Source of the DNA: Eubacteriales bacterium
GTDB taxonomy: Bacteria; Bacillota; Clostridia; Oscillospirales; Oscillospiraceae
Length of the DNA: 64,000 nucleotides
Direction of reading: 5' to 3'
Assembly: GCA_030536515.1 (NCBI GenBank)
Contig: JAUNPV010000001.1
Location: 310,001 to 374,000 of the forward strand
In this document: positions 37,144 through 46,314 of the stretch, one piece after another
How positions within the stretch are numbered: position 1 is the first letter of the stretch
How the letters are laid out: each line of letters opens with the position of its first letter
Made by a program: the position numbers and the translations under genes
The notes under the pieces: model-generated
Databases searched by the model: none
What the model was told of the DNA's origin: nothing
The model's input: only the letters and a program-made list of their open reading frames with translations

Positions 37144-37176
37144 GCAAGGACCTGCCTCCCGCAGGCAGGTCCTTGC
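37144..37176 (+). other. Hairpin between binding protein and permease genes
   Basis: A 14-bp perfect stem GCAAGGACCTGCCT / AGGCAGGTCCTTGC with a 5-nt loop and no T-run. Its position matches hairpins in the two other ABC operons of the window; probably mRNA stabilisation or partial termination. Confidence 0.65.
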
Positions 37177-37216
37177 CATGCTTATTGTATTACAAAAACA
37201 GGAGGAATGGTAAAAG

Positions 37217-38128
37217 ATGAAAAACCCCAAAGCCGCCACAATCAAAAAACGGCGCTTCTTCTTGACGAGTGAGGACCTGAACGGATACCTGTTTATTCTG
37301 GTGGCGCTGATCATTTTTTCGATTTTTACGATTTATCCTGTGATCTCCGCCATTATCACCAGCTTCCAGGATTACAAGCCCTTCGGCTCAGAGTGGGTCC
37401 GGCTTGAGAACTACGAAAAGGCCCTGTCCAGCAAGCTGTTCTGGAAGGCCATTAAAAACACCGCCGTCTACACCGCCGTGACGGTGCCCGGCTCTCTGGC
37501 CATTGCCTTTACCGTGGCCGTGATGATTATGCCCTTTTCCAGAAAGTCCCAGGCCCTGTTTAAGTCCCTGTACTATATTCCGGCGGTGGCCTCCGGCGTT
37601 GCGCTGAGCGTGGTCTGGCTGTGGCTGTACGATGCCTCGCCCTCGGGCCTGTTCAATCAGATTCTGACCTTTTTCCACATCCCCACCCAGAACTGGCTGG
37701 GCTCCAGCAAGACCGCCATGCTGTCCATGATTCTCATGTCCCTTTTGTCCGGCCAGGGCAGCAGCATCATCATTTACATTGCGGCCCTGCTGGGCATTGA
37801 CAATTCCTACTTTGAGGCCGCCGAGCTGGACGGCGCAACGTTTATGCAGAAGGTGGCCTATATCGTCCTGCCCCTGTGCAAGCCCACCACTCTGTTTCTG
37901 CTGGTCACCGGCATCATCAACTCCTTCCAGGTGTTTATGAACGCCTACATGATGACCGGCGGCGGCCCCGACAACAACACCACCATGATTGGACTTCTGA
38001 TTTTCAACAACGCATTTGAATACGGCAAATACGGCCTGGCCTGCGCCCAGGCGATTATGCTGGCCATTGTCATCGCTGCCCTGACTGCCATTCAGTTCAA
38101 GGTGGCCGGTGAAAACGTGGAATATTAA
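37217..38128 (+). CDS. ABC transporter permease, MalF type, MurNAc locus
   Basis: A 303-residue permease with six predicted spans, the first within LFILVALIIFSIFTIYPVIS. The EAA loop reads EAAELDGATFMQKVAYIVLP. GGAGG lies before the ATG. It pairs with the next product. Like the transporter at 18.4-21.6 kb, the operon lacks an ATPase gene. Confidence 0.94.
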   Translation: MKNPKAATIKKRRFFLTSEDLNGYLFILVALIIFSIFTIYPVISAIITSFQDYKPFGSEWVRLENYEKALSSKLFWKAIKNTAVYTAVTVPGSLAIAFTVAVMIMPFSRKSQALFKSLYYIPAVASGVALSVVWLWLYDASPSGLFNQILTFFHIPTQNWLGSSKTAMLSMILMSLLSGQGSSIIIYIAALLGIDNSYFEAAELDGATFMQKVAYIVLPLCKPTTLFLLVTGIINSFQVFMNAYMMTGGGPDNNTTMIGLLIFNNAFEYGKYGLACAQAIMLAIVIAALTAIQFKVAGENVEY

Positions 38129-38145
38129 GGAAGGGGGCGCTGACA

Positions 38146-39009
38146 ATGACAGGTTTATATTCCCAGCATCTGAAAAACCCGAAGCTGCGGTATCTGCGCA
38201 ACGGCATCATGGGCGTGGTTCTGTTCTTCTTTGCAGTGGTCGTGCTGTTCCCCCTGGTGTATATGCTGGCCTGGTCCTTTGGCCCCGCCAGAGAGATGGC
38301 GGCCAGCTCCTTCAGCATTTTCCCCAAGACCTGGTCCCTGGACTCCTATCGGTATTTCTTCAACTTCAGCCCCTACTCCGTCCGCTGGCTGTGGAACAGC
38401 TTTGTTGTGGCGGCGGCGACGGTGCTGGGCAATGTGGTGTTCGCCAGCATGGCAGGCTATGCCTTTGCCAAAATCCGGTTTAAGGGCAGGAGCTTCCTGT
38501 TTTTCCTGATTCTCATGGCCATGATGATTCCCTACCAGGTGACCCAGGTGCCGCTGTACATTCTGTTTGTCAACAAGTTCAAAATGACGGACACCTACGC
38601 CGCCCTGATTCTGCCCGGGTTCTGCACGGCCTACAACATTTTCCTGTCCAAGCAGTTTTTCTCCGGCATTCCCACCTCCCTCATCGAAAACGCCAAGGTG
38701 GAGGGAGCCGGGCAGCTGCGGATTTTTGGCAGCATCATTCTGCCGCTGTCCAAAACCGTGCTGGCGGTTATGGCCATCAATACCTTTATGGGCAGCTGGA
38801 ACACCTTCTTCTGGCCCTTCCTGGTGACCTCGGACCGGGCCATGTACACCATTCAGGTGGGCCTGAAAACCTTTAAGTTTGCCAACGGGACCATGCTCTC
38901 GCCGATGATGGCAGGTGCGGTGATTTCGGCGCTTCCCATGTTTGTGCTGTTCTTCTCTCTGCAAAAGTATTTCCTGGAGGGCGTCACCATTGGCGCAGTG
39001 AAGGGGTAA
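38146..39009 (+). CDS. ABC transporter permease, MalG type, MurNAc locus
   Basis: A 287-residue permease, six spans, starting MTGLYSQHLKNPKLRYL, with EAA motif ENAKVEGAGQLRIFGSIILP. It has a GAAGGGGG ribosome site and follows its partner by 17 bp. It precedes a GNAT gene by 4 bp, so transporter and enzymes are one transcript. Confidence 0.94.
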   Translation: MTGLYSQHLKNPKLRYLRNGIMGVVLFFFAVVVLFPLVYMLAWSFGPAREMAASSFSIFPKTWSLDSYRYFFNFSPYSVRWLWNSFVVAAATVLGNVVFASMAGYAFAKIRFKGRSFLFFLILMAMMIPYQVTQVPLYILFVNKFKMTDTYAALILPGFCTAYNIFLSKQFFSGIPTSLIENAKVEGAGQLRIFGSIILPLSKTVLAVMAINTFMGSWNTFFWPFLVTSDRAMYTIQVGLKTFKFANGTMLSPMMAGAVISALPMFVLFFSLQKYFLEGVTIGAVKG

Positions 39010-39013
39010 GCCC

Positions 39014-39976
39014 ATGATTCGACACTATGAACCAAGAGACTTTTCCGCCCTGCACCGGCTGTGGAACACCGCCGGTGTCCGCCAGGGGTATGTACCGGCC
39101 ACAGAGCCGGAGCTCGAAGCGCTTCTGACCGGCCACATCTGGTTTTCACAGCGGTTTGCCTTCGTGCTGGAGCAGGCGGGGGCCCTGGCGGGCTTTGTCT
39201 GCGGCTGCGCAGGTGACGAGCTGCCCCAGGGGCAGCGGCGGGGGTATTTCACGTGCCTTCTGCTGGACGAGCGGTGGGAGACCGAGGACAATGCCCGCCT
39301 GCTGCTGACGGCCCTGGAGGATGCCTTCCGCCGAGAAGGGAAAACCCAGCTTGCCTCCACCTTCTTTAACCCCATCCACCTGCCCTGGGTCATTCCCGGG
39401 ACCCAGGGCCACCAGCACAACAACTGCCCCGGCGTGGCCCGGGACCTGCCGCTGCACGGCTGGATGGTGGCCATGGGCTATCAGGTCTGTGCCGGGGAAT
39501 GCGCCATGTACCTGGATTTGAAGAACTTCCGCCTGCCCCGGTCCTATGAGGAAAAGCGCCTGCGGGCCGGGCAGGAGGGCTACAGCATTGCATGGTATGA
39601 CGACCGCCTCCACACCGGCCTGGATGACATGGTCCACGCCATGGGCAATCCCATGTGGAGCCAGGAGATTCCCGTGGCGGCCCGGACCGTCAATATGCTG
39701 GTGGCCCTTTACGGAAACCGGGTGGCGGGCTTTACCGGCCCCGTCTACCCGGAGCCTACGGGCCGGGGGTACTTTGCGGGAATCGCCGTGGCGAAGGAGC
39801 ATGAAAAGCACGGCCTGGGCACCCTGCTGTTTTGCCGCCTCTGTCAGGCGGAGCAGGAGGCCGGAAGCCGGTATATGTCCCTGTTCACCGGCGAGGACAA
39901 CCACGCCCAGAAAATCTATCTCAGCGCCGGATTTACAGTGCGGCGGATATTCTCAGTGATGACAAAGGAGCTGTGA
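39014..39976 (+). CDS. GNAT-family N-acetyltransferase
   Basis: A 320-residue protein with two GNAT-like halves. The N-terminal half starts MIRHYEPRDFSALHRLW. The C-terminal half has GYFAGIAVAKEHEKHGLGTLLFCRLCQ, where HGLGTLL is the acetyl-CoA pyrophosphate loop. About 4 bp separate it from the permease. Substrate unknown. In this setting it might acetylate glucosamine or a peptide stem after deacetylation by the next gene product; that is inference only. Confidence 0.88.
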   Translation: MIRHYEPRDFSALHRLWNTAGVRQGYVPATEPELEALLTGHIWFSQRFAFVLEQAGALAGFVCGCAGDELPQGQRRGYFTCLLLDERWETEDNARLLLTALEDAFRREGKTQLASTFFNPIHLPWVIPGTQGHQHNNCPGVARDLPLHGWMVAMGYQVCAGECAMYLDLKNFRLPRSYEEKRLRAGQEGYSIAWYDDRLHTGLDDMVHAMGNPMWSQEIPVAARTVNMLVALYGNRVAGFTGPVYPEPTGRGYFAGIAVAKEHEKHGLGTLLFCRLCQAEQEAGSRYMSLFTGEDNHAQKIYLSAGFTVRRIFSVMTKEL

Positions 39977-39982
39977 CCCACC

Positions 39983-40675
39983 ATGAAATACAATCGGATT
40001 TTAGCCATCGGCGGCCATATCGGCGATATGGAGCTTACCTGCGGCGGCGTGCTGGCCACCTGTGCGGCGGCGGGGGGACACATTGCGACGCTGGCCCTCA
40101 CCGGCGGCGAGAAGGGCAACCCGCCCGACCAGACTCCGGAGCAGTACCGGGTGCAGAAGGTCCAGGAGGCGGAGCGCTTTGCGCAAATGCTGGGCGGCGC
40201 CGCCTACGTGCTTCCCTACGCCGACGGCCTGCTGCCGGACGACGACACGGTCCGCTTCCAGGTCTGCGACATCATCCGCCGGGAAAAGCCGGACCTGATT
40301 GTGACCCATCACGGAAAAAGTATGCACAAGGACCATGCTGCCTGCCACCGGATTGTGAAGGACGCCTGGTTCTATGCAGCCATCGGCGGCTTCCGGCGGG
40401 AGCTTCCGCCCCACTTTGGCCAGCTGCGCTTTGCGGAAAACTGGGAGGATGCCCAGGATTTCCGGCCCTATCAGTATCTGGAGGTGTCCCAGGAGGGCTT
40501 CCGGCTGTGGCAGGAGGCAGTCCAGACCCACTGGTTCGTAACGGGCAGCAAGAGCTTCCCCTATTTTGAGTATTATTCCCATCTGAAGCGCCTGCGGGGC
40601 ATTGAGGCGAGAAAGACCTATGCGGAGGCGTTTATGACCCTGCCGGAGGATGTCCGGCTGGTGGAATCCCTGTGA
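39983..40675 (+). CDS. PIG-L/LmbE-family deacetylase
   Basis: A 230-residue zinc-dependent N-deacetylase type. The metal site pattern is visible as GGHIGDMELTCGG (His and Asp; the usual PHPDD varies) and HKDHAACHRIV (HxxH). The family removes acetyl groups from GlcNAc-type sugars. In the MurNAc locus it could deacetylate GlcNAc or MurNAc derivatives, and could compensate for the absence of a nagA gene nearby. AAAGGAG precedes the ATG, and it follows the GNAT gene by 6 bp. Confidence 0.9.
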   Translation: MKYNRILAIGGHIGDMELTCGGVLATCAAAGGHIATLALTGGEKGNPPDQTPEQYRVQKVQEAERFAQMLGGAAYVLPYADGLLPDDDTVRFQVCDIIRREKPDLIVTHHGKSMHKDHAACHRIVKDAWFYAAIGGFRRELPPHFGQLRFAENWEDAQDFRPYQYLEVSQEGFRLWQEAVQTHWFVTGSKSFPYFEYYSHLKRLRGIEARKTYAEAFMTLPEDVRLVESL

Positions 40676-40705
40676 GCTTATGCCGCCGGATTTGGAGGAA
40701 GTATC

Positions 40706-41599
40706 ATGGAATTGAACGCAATTAAAACGGAGGAGCGCAACCAGCGCTCTGCCCACATTGATGAGCTGTCCACCCTGGACATGGTTCGCCTGATCAACGA
40801 GGAGGATAAGCTGGTGGCTCTGGCGGTGGAGCGGGAGCTGCCGCAGATTGCCAGGGCTGTGGATGTCATTGCCGGGCAGCTGAAGGCCGGCGGACGGCTG
40901 ATTTATGCCGGCTGCGGCACCTCGGGCCGGTTAGGCGTGCTGGATGCTGTGGAGTGTCCGCCCACCTATTCCACCGACCCGGAGCAGGTGGTGGGCCTGA
41001 TTGCCGGCGGCTACGATGCCATGTTCCGGGCCGTGGAGGGTGCCGAGGACGATGAGCACCTGGGCCGGGCCGATTTGGAAAGCATCGGCTTTTGCGAAAA
41101 GGACGTGCTGGTGGGCATCGCCGCCTCCGGAAGGACCCCCTATGTGCTGGGGGCCATGGCCTATGCCAGAGGGCTCCATGCCCACGTCATTTCCGTCTGC
41201 TGCAGCCCCGATTCTCCCGTTCAGCGGGGCGCGGATATCGCCATCGTCCCCCAGCCCGGCCCTGAGGTGGTCACCGGCTCCACCCGGATGAAAAGCGGAA
41301 CCGCCCAGAAAATGGTGCTCAATATGCTCTCCACCGGTGCCATGATTCGCCTGGGCAAGGTCTACGGAAACCTGATGGTGGATGTGAAGCCCTCCAACGA
41401 AAAGCTGATTCAGCGGTGCATCCGCATTGTCTGCACCGTCACCGGCGCAGACCGGGAAGGGGCAGTGGCGGCCCTGGAGGCCTGCGGCTACCGGCCCAAG
41501 GTGGCAATCGTCATGCTGACCCGCCAGGTGGACGCAGAAAAGGCAAGGGAGCTTTTGGAGCAGGCGGACGACCGGGTGGCCGCCGCCATTGGAGGTTAA
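40706..41599 (+). CDS. murQ: N-acetylmuramic acid 6-phosphate etherase
   Basis: A 297-residue SIS-domain lyase. It removes D-lactate from MurNAc-6-P, giving GlcNAc-6-P. The family signature AGCGTSGRLGVLDAVECPPTY is visible near residues 70-90, with catalytic acids in VEGAEDDEHLG and a conserved VTGSTRMKSGTAQKM. Length matches E. coli MurQ (298). GGAGGA precedes the ATG. It is the key enzyme that fixes the function of the locus as MurNAc catabolism. Confidence 0.97.
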   Translation: MELNAIKTEERNQRSAHIDELSTLDMVRLINEEDKLVALAVERELPQIARAVDVIAGQLKAGGRLIYAGCGTSGRLGVLDAVECPPTYSTDPEQVVGLIAGGYDAMFRAVEGAEDDEHLGRADLESIGFCEKDVLVGIAASGRTPYVLGAMAYARGLHAHVISVCCSPDSPVQRGADIAIVPQPGPEVVTGSTRMKSGTAQKMVLNMLSTGAMIRLGKVYGNLMVDVKPSNEKLIQRCIRIVCTVTGADREGAVAALEACGYRPKVAIVMLTRQVDAEKARELLEQADDRVAAAIGG

Positions 41600-41601
41600 A
41601 G

Positions 41602-42345
41602 ATGGCTTATCTGCACTGTGAAATTTTCTCCCGGACCCTGGACATGGCCACCGCCTTCGTGGCCATATTGCCCGAGGAGGGGAGCCTTAAAGAGTGCCCG
41701 GTGGTGTATCTGCTCCACGGGCTGTCAGACAACTGCACCGGCTGGAGCCGCTATACGGCGGTGGAGCGCATCGCCCGGGAAAAGGGGGCGGCGGTGATTA
41801 TGCCGGAGGTCCAGCGGAGCTTTTATACGGATATGGCCCTGGGCCTTCCCTATTTTTCCTACATCACCCAGGAGCTGCCCCAGCTGTGCAGCCGGATGTT
41901 CGGACTTTCCGGGAAAAAAGAGGACAGCTTCATCATGGGGCTGTCCATGGGCGGCTATGGGGCCCTGAAATGCGCCTTGTCGTCGCCGGAGCGCTACGCC
42001 GGGTGCGCCAGCTTCTCCGCCGTGACGGACATTGCCGCACGGGTCAGAGGAAGCCAGGGAATGCGCCGCAGGGAGTTCCAGGCGATTTTCGGCCCGGCGC
42101 TGGAGGTCCCCGAAGGTGCCAGGCTGGATGCCCTGCTGCGCTGCCAGCAGGGCCGGGCCCTGCCCCGAATTCTGATGACCTGCGGAGAGCAGGACAGCCT
42201 GTTTGCGGAAAACCTCCGCTTTGCCGCAGAGCTTCAGGCCGCCGGTGCACAGCCGTCCTTCCACAGCTGGCCGGGCGACCACAACTGGGCCTTCTGGGAC
42301 CGGTCCGTCCAGCTGGCGTTTGACTTTTTTCTGGGGAAGCTCTAA
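41602..42345 (+). CDS. Alpha/beta-hydrolase esterase (EstA / D-esterase family)
   Basis: A 247-residue cytoplasmic esterase. The start at MAYLHCEIFSRTLDM is fixed by GGAGG overlapping the murQ stop. The nucleophile elbow is GLSMGGYGA, an oxyanion region is YLLHGLSDN, and the catalytic His is in PGDHNWAFWD. It resembles tributyrin esterase and S-formylglutathione hydrolase. In this operon a plausible job is removing O-acetyl groups from imported MurNAc (peptidoglycan is often O-acetylated), but nothing in the sequence proves it. Confidence 0.88.
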   Translation: MAYLHCEIFSRTLDMATAFVAILPEEGSLKECPVVYLLHGLSDNCTGWSRYTAVERIAREKGAAVIMPEVQRSFYTDMALGLPYFSYITQELPQLCSRMFGLSGKKEDSFIMGLSMGGYGALKCALSSPERYAGCASFSAVTDIAARVRGSQGMRRREFQAIFGPALEVPEGARLDALLRCQQGRALPRILMTCGEQDSLFAENLRFAAELQAAGAQPSFHSWPGDHNWAFWDRSVQLAFDFFLGKL

Positions 42346-42436
42346 GTCAATGGTCTGCGGCCGGACAGCGGGGTTTGCCAATTTCACCAGAGCGTCCCTA
42401 AAGCGGCCACAGTCCAGCCGAAAGGAGAATTTTGCC

Positions 42437-43615
42437 ATGAATCGTTGCAGTGAACCGGCGCAAAGCCGCCTGGTCATCGGGCTGATGTCCGGGACCTCTG
42501 CCGACGGAATCGATGCGGCTCTGACCCGGATTACCGGCTGCGGCCTGGAAACCCGGGTGGAGCAGCTGGATTTTTTGTTCACCCCCTTCCCGGAGGACCT
42601 GCGCAGCGCCATTTTGCGGATTGCCGGAGGCGGCCAGACCACCGCCGGGGAGCTGTGCAGGCTGAAAACCCTGCTGGGCATTCGCTATGCCGATGCCTGC
42701 GTGGCGCTGTGCCGCCATGCCGGGGTGCGTCCGGACCAGATTGGTCTGGTGGGCTGCCACGGCCAGACCCTCTGGCACATCCCCCGGCCCGAGGCGTATT
42801 TGGGCACAGAGCTGACCGGCACCCTCCAAATCGGCGAGGATGCCTGCATTGCCCAGCGCATGGGCTGCCCGGTGGTGGGGGACTTCCGGGTCCGGGACAT
42901 GGCCGCCGGCGGCCAGGGAGCGCCGCTGGTGCCCTACAGCGAATTTTTGATTTACCGCCGGCCGGATGAGACCGTGGCTCTGCAGAACATCGGCGGGATT
43001 GGCAATCTCACCATCCTGCCGGCAGGCGGGACCCTGGCGGATGTGGTGGCCTTTGACACCGGGCCGGGGAATATGGTCATGGATGCGCTGACCTGGAAAT
43101 TCACGGACGGCGCACAGCGCTACGACCGGGGCGGGGCTCTGGCTGCCTCGGCTCAGGTTTCCCAGAGGCTTCTTGACTGGATGCTGGACGACCCCTATCT
43201 GCAAAGGCGACCCCCAAAAACCACCGGAAGGGAGCGCTACGGGCCGGACTATGTCCGCACCCTGCTGGAGCAGGCCCAGGCCCTGGGGGTCAGTCCGGTG
43301 GATACCCTGGCCACCGCCACCTGCTTTACGGCCCGGACCATCGCCCTGGCCCTCCGGCAAAGCTGCCGCCAGCTGCCCCAGCGGCTGATTGTCGGCGGCG
43401 GCGGAGCCTGGAATGACACCCTGATGAGCCACCTGCGGGAGCTGCTGCCCGGCTGCCGGGTGATGACCAACGAGGCGCTGGGATACAGCAGCGATGCCAA
43501 GGAGGCGGTGGCCTTTGCGGTGCTGGCCAATGAGGCCTATGAGGGAATGTGCAACAACGTTCCCTCCGCCACCGGCGCAGAGCAGCCGGTGGTGATGGGA
43601 AAGCTCTCTCGATAA
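42437..43615 (+). CDS. anmK: Anhydro-N-acetylmuramic acid kinase
   Basis: A 392-residue ASKHA-fold kinase. It opens and phosphorylates 1,6-anhydroMurNAc to MurNAc-6-P, the MurQ substrate. Marks are GLMSGTSADGIDAAL (ATP loop, near residue 15), GLVGCHGQTLWH, NIGGIGNLT and DTGPGNMVMDA. AAAGGAG 9 bases before 42437 fixes the start; the preceding 90 bp hold nothing recognised. AnhydroMurNAc is made by lytic transglycosylases, so the kinase points to salvage of anhydro-muropeptides, own or foreign. Confidence 0.96.
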   Translation: MNRCSEPAQSRLVIGLMSGTSADGIDAALTRITGCGLETRVEQLDFLFTPFPEDLRSAILRIAGGGQTTAGELCRLKTLLGIRYADACVALCRHAGVRPDQIGLVGCHGQTLWHIPRPEAYLGTELTGTLQIGEDACIAQRMGCPVVGDFRVRDMAAGGQGAPLVPYSEFLIYRRPDETVALQNIGGIGNLTILPAGGTLADVVAFDTGPGNMVMDALTWKFTDGAQRYDRGGALAASAQVSQRLLDWMLDDPYLQRRPPKTTGRERYGPDYVRTLLEQAQALGVSPVDTLATATCFTARTIALALRQSCRQLPQRLIVGGGGAWNDTLMSHLRELLPGCRVMTNEALGYSSDAKEAVAFAVLANEAYEGMCNNVPSATGAEQPVVMGKLSR

Positions 43616-43630
43616 CGGAGGAATGTTGCC

Positions 43631-44779
43631 ATGATTTTTGGAGTGGATCAGGTGGAATCCAGCGGCCCACTGCTGGACGGCGGCCGGGTGGCGCTGCTGA
43701 CCTCCATCACAGGAAGAAGCAGCCGGAACGAATCCACCATTTCTGTTTTGCAGCGGCTGTGTAACCTAACGTGCCTGCTGGCCCCGGAGCACGGCGTTCG
43801 GGGCGACCGGGGTCCCGGCGTCGGGATGGAGGACTCGGTGGACCCCGCCACCGGCCTGCCGGTGTACAGCCTGTATACAAAAGACAGCAAGCATCTGTCC
43901 CAGCGGGTGCTGGATACCTTTGACATCCTCGTTTACGACATTCAGGATGTGGGCCTGCGGTTTTACACCTTTATTTCCAGCCTCTACAATGTGATGCAGG
44001 ACTGCGCCGCTTCGGGGAAGCGGCTGGTGGTGCTGGACCGGCCCAACCCCCTGGGCGGCGTGAAGGTGGAGGGAGGCCTGCTTCAGCGGCAGTTCAGGAG
44101 CTTCGTGGGCTGCTGTGAAATCCCCGTCCGGTACGGCCTGTCCATCGGCGAATTTGCGGGGATGGTCAACAGCCGGGAAAACCTGGGCTGCGACCTTCAA
44201 ATTGTCCCCTGCACCGGCTGGCACCGGGAGTCCTTCCCCCACTGGGGCAGAATCTGGCAGATGCCCAGCATGGCGCTGGCGACCTATCAGCAGACGCTGC
44301 TGTACGCCGGAACCTGCCTGTTTGAGGGCACGGCCCTGTCGGAGGGACGGGGGACCAGCGCTCCCTTCCGGATTATCGGCGGGCCGGAGGTGGATGGGGA
44401 GCGCATCAGCGGGGCGTTCAACCGCCTGGAGCTGCCGGGCGTCGCCGCCACCCCGGTGTACTTTAACCCCACCTGCTCCAAGCACTGCGGGACCCTCTGC
44501 GGCGGGCTGATGCTCCATGTGACCGATGAGCAGAGCCTTCAGCCGGTGCGCCTGGGGGTGGAGCTGCTGGATTTGTTCCAGAGGCTCTATCCGGACCAGT
44601 CCCGGTTCCTGCCTCCGGCGGACCCGGAGAAGCGGCCCTTTATCTCCCTGCTCACCGGCTGCGGCGATTTTGCGCCGGGCTGGGACAAGGAGGAGATTCT
44701 TGCCCGCTATGCGGCGGAAAGCCGGGCCTTTGCGGCGGAAAAGAAGGACTATCACCTGTATCAGGAGGACACACCATGA
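43631..44779 (+). CDS. namZ: Exo-beta-N-acetylmuramidase (DUF1343, NamZ type)
   Basis: A 382-residue protein. Hallmarks of the family are LLAPEHGVRGDRGPG, VYDIQDVGLRFYTF, LDRPNPLGG and the FEGTALSEGRGTSAPF segment. NamZ (family GH171) removes non-reducing-end MurNAc from MurNAc-GlcNAc disaccharides. The B. subtilis enzyme is secreted, but this copy has no signal peptide, so it should act inside the cell. GGAGG precedes the ATG. The stop overlaps the nagZ start by 4 bases. Confidence 0.93.
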   Translation: MIFGVDQVESSGPLLDGGRVALLTSITGRSSRNESTISVLQRLCNLTCLLAPEHGVRGDRGPGVGMEDSVDPATGLPVYSLYTKDSKHLSQRVLDTFDILVYDIQDVGLRFYTFISSLYNVMQDCAASGKRLVVLDRPNPLGGVKVEGGLLQRQFRSFVGCCEIPVRYGLSIGEFAGMVNSRENLGCDLQIVPCTGWHRESFPHWGRIWQMPSMALATYQQTLLYAGTCLFEGTALSEGRGTSAPFRIIGGPEVDGERISGAFNRLELPGVAATPVYFNPTCSKHCGTLCGGLMLHVTDEQSLQPVRLGVELLDLFQRLYPDQSRFLPPADPEKRPFISLLTGCGDFAPGWDKEEILARYAAESRAFAAEKKDYHLYQEDTP

Positions 44780-46314
44780 CATTGCGTGAAAAAATCGGCC
44801 AGCGGCTGGTAGGCGGCTTCCCGGGAAAGACCATGAGCCCGGAATTTATCCGCATGGTCCGGCAGTACAAAATTGCCAATGTGATATTGTTCCAGCACAA
44901 TGTGGAAAGCTGCTCCCAGCTGAAAAGACTCTGCGACGACATCCACCGGCTGGTGCGGCAGGAAACGGGCCACGGGGCCTTCATCACCATTGACCAGGAG
45001 GGCGGCGGCGTGACCCGGCTGCCGGGCGATGCGGTGAATGTGGCCGGGGCCATGGCCCTGGCAGCCACGGGAAAGCCGGAAAATGCCTATACCGCCGCCC
45101 GCATCACCGCAGGCGAGCTGCGGGCCCTGGGCATCAACTTCAACCTGGCGCCGGTGGCGGATGTGAACAGCAACCCCGACAATCCCATCATCGGCCTGCG
45201 AAGCTACGGCGATACCCCCCAGCAGGTGGAAGCCTACGCCCTGGAGGCCCTGCGGGGCTACCTGGACGGCGGGGTGCTGGCCTCGGCCAAGCACTTTCCC
45301 GGCCATGGGGACACGGCGCTGGACACCCATGTGAGCCTGCCGGTGATTGACAAATCCCTGGCGGAGCTGGAGCAGCTGGAGCTGCGGCCCTTCCGGGCGC
45401 TGATTGAGGCCGGATGTCCCGCCGTGATGACCACCCATATCCTGTTCCCCCAGCTGGAGCCGGACGGCGTGCCGGGCACCATGTCCCGCCGGATTATCAC
45501 CGGGCTTCTCAGGCAGCGGCTGGGCTTTGGGGGACTGGTGGTCAGCGATGATATGGAAATGGATGCCATCGGGAAGTATTTCGGCACCGCCCGGGGGGTG
45601 GCCGCCGCCATTGCCGCCGGGGTGGATTTGGTGTTTGTCAGCCACAGCGTGGAAAGATTAGAGGAATCCTTCCTGGAGGTGGAGAAAAGGGTGCTGGACG
45701 GCACCATTTCCATGGAGGAAATGGACGAGTCCGTGGCGCGGATTCTCCGCTTCCGGCAGCGCTGCTGCCTGCCGCCGGAGGGAACCGCCGGAAGCCCCCA
45801 GAGCTTCCGGCAGTCCAGAAAGCTCCGGACGGACTCCATCTGCCTGGTCCGGGGCCGGGTGCCGGCCATGGGCGAACGGCCTTTGTTCATCGGCTGCGCC
45901 GATTACCGGGCAGGGCTGGTTTCCAGCCGGGAGACCAACAGCACCACCTTTGCAGGCTTTATGAAGGCCCGCTTCGGGGGAGATGCCCTGGTGACGGCAA
46001 AGGACCCCACCGGGGAGGAGGTGGCCGCTGCGGCTGCCATGGCCGAAGGCCACAGCTCCATTTTTCTGAACACCTACAACGGTCATCTGTTCCCAGGCCA
46101 GCTGGCCCTGATGAAAGCCCTGGCGCAGCTGCACATTCCCATGGCCGTGACGGCCCTGCGAAATCCCTATGACCTGCGGTCCCTGCCCGAGGGCGTGTGC
46201 GGCCTGGCGGCCTGGGACTATTCCATGGAGACTTTGGAGTGCCTTCTTCCCATTCTGGCGGGAGAGGCGGAGGCCAGAGGACATCTTCCGGTGAGCTTAG
46301 GAGGCGGCGTGTGA
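44776..46314 (+). CDS. nagZ: Beta-N-acetylglucosaminidase, GH3 (NagZ type)
   Basis: A 512-residue GH3 enzyme that removes GlcNAc from GlcNAc-MurNAc. The (beta/alpha)8 domain covers about residues 1-330, with the signature KHFPGHGDTALDTH (catalytic His-Asp dyad) and the nucleophile Asp in VVSDDMEMDAIG. A second C-terminal domain (about 345-510) gives the two-domain form seen in Firmicutes. There is no signal peptide, unlike Bacillus NagZ, so it is cytoplasmic. Its ATG overlaps namZ, and its stop overlaps the GTG of the next kinase: three enzymes tightly coupled. Confidence 0.95.
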   Translation: MTLREKIGQRLVGGFPGKTMSPEFIRMVRQYKIANVILFQHNVESCSQLKRLCDDIHRLVRQETGHGAFITIDQEGGGVTRLPGDAVNVAGAMALAATGKPENAYTAARITAGELRALGINFNLAPVADVNSNPDNPIIGLRSYGDTPQQVEAYALEALRGYLDGGVLASAKHFPGHGDTALDTHVSLPVIDKSLAELEQLELRPFRALIEAGCPAVMTTHILFPQLEPDGVPGTMSRRIITGLLRQRLGFGGLVVSDDMEMDAIGKYFGTARGVAAAIAAGVDLVFVSHSVERLEESFLEVEKRVLDGTISMEEMDESVARILRFRQRCCLPPEGTAGSPQSFRQSRKLRTDSICLVRGRVPAMGERPLFIGCADYRAGLVSSRETNSTTFAGFMKARFGGDALVTAKDPTGEEVAAAAAMAEGHSSIFLNTYNGHLFPGQLALMKALAQLHIPMAVTALRNPYDLRSLPEGVCGLAAWDYSMETLECLLPILAGEAEARGHLPVSLGGGV

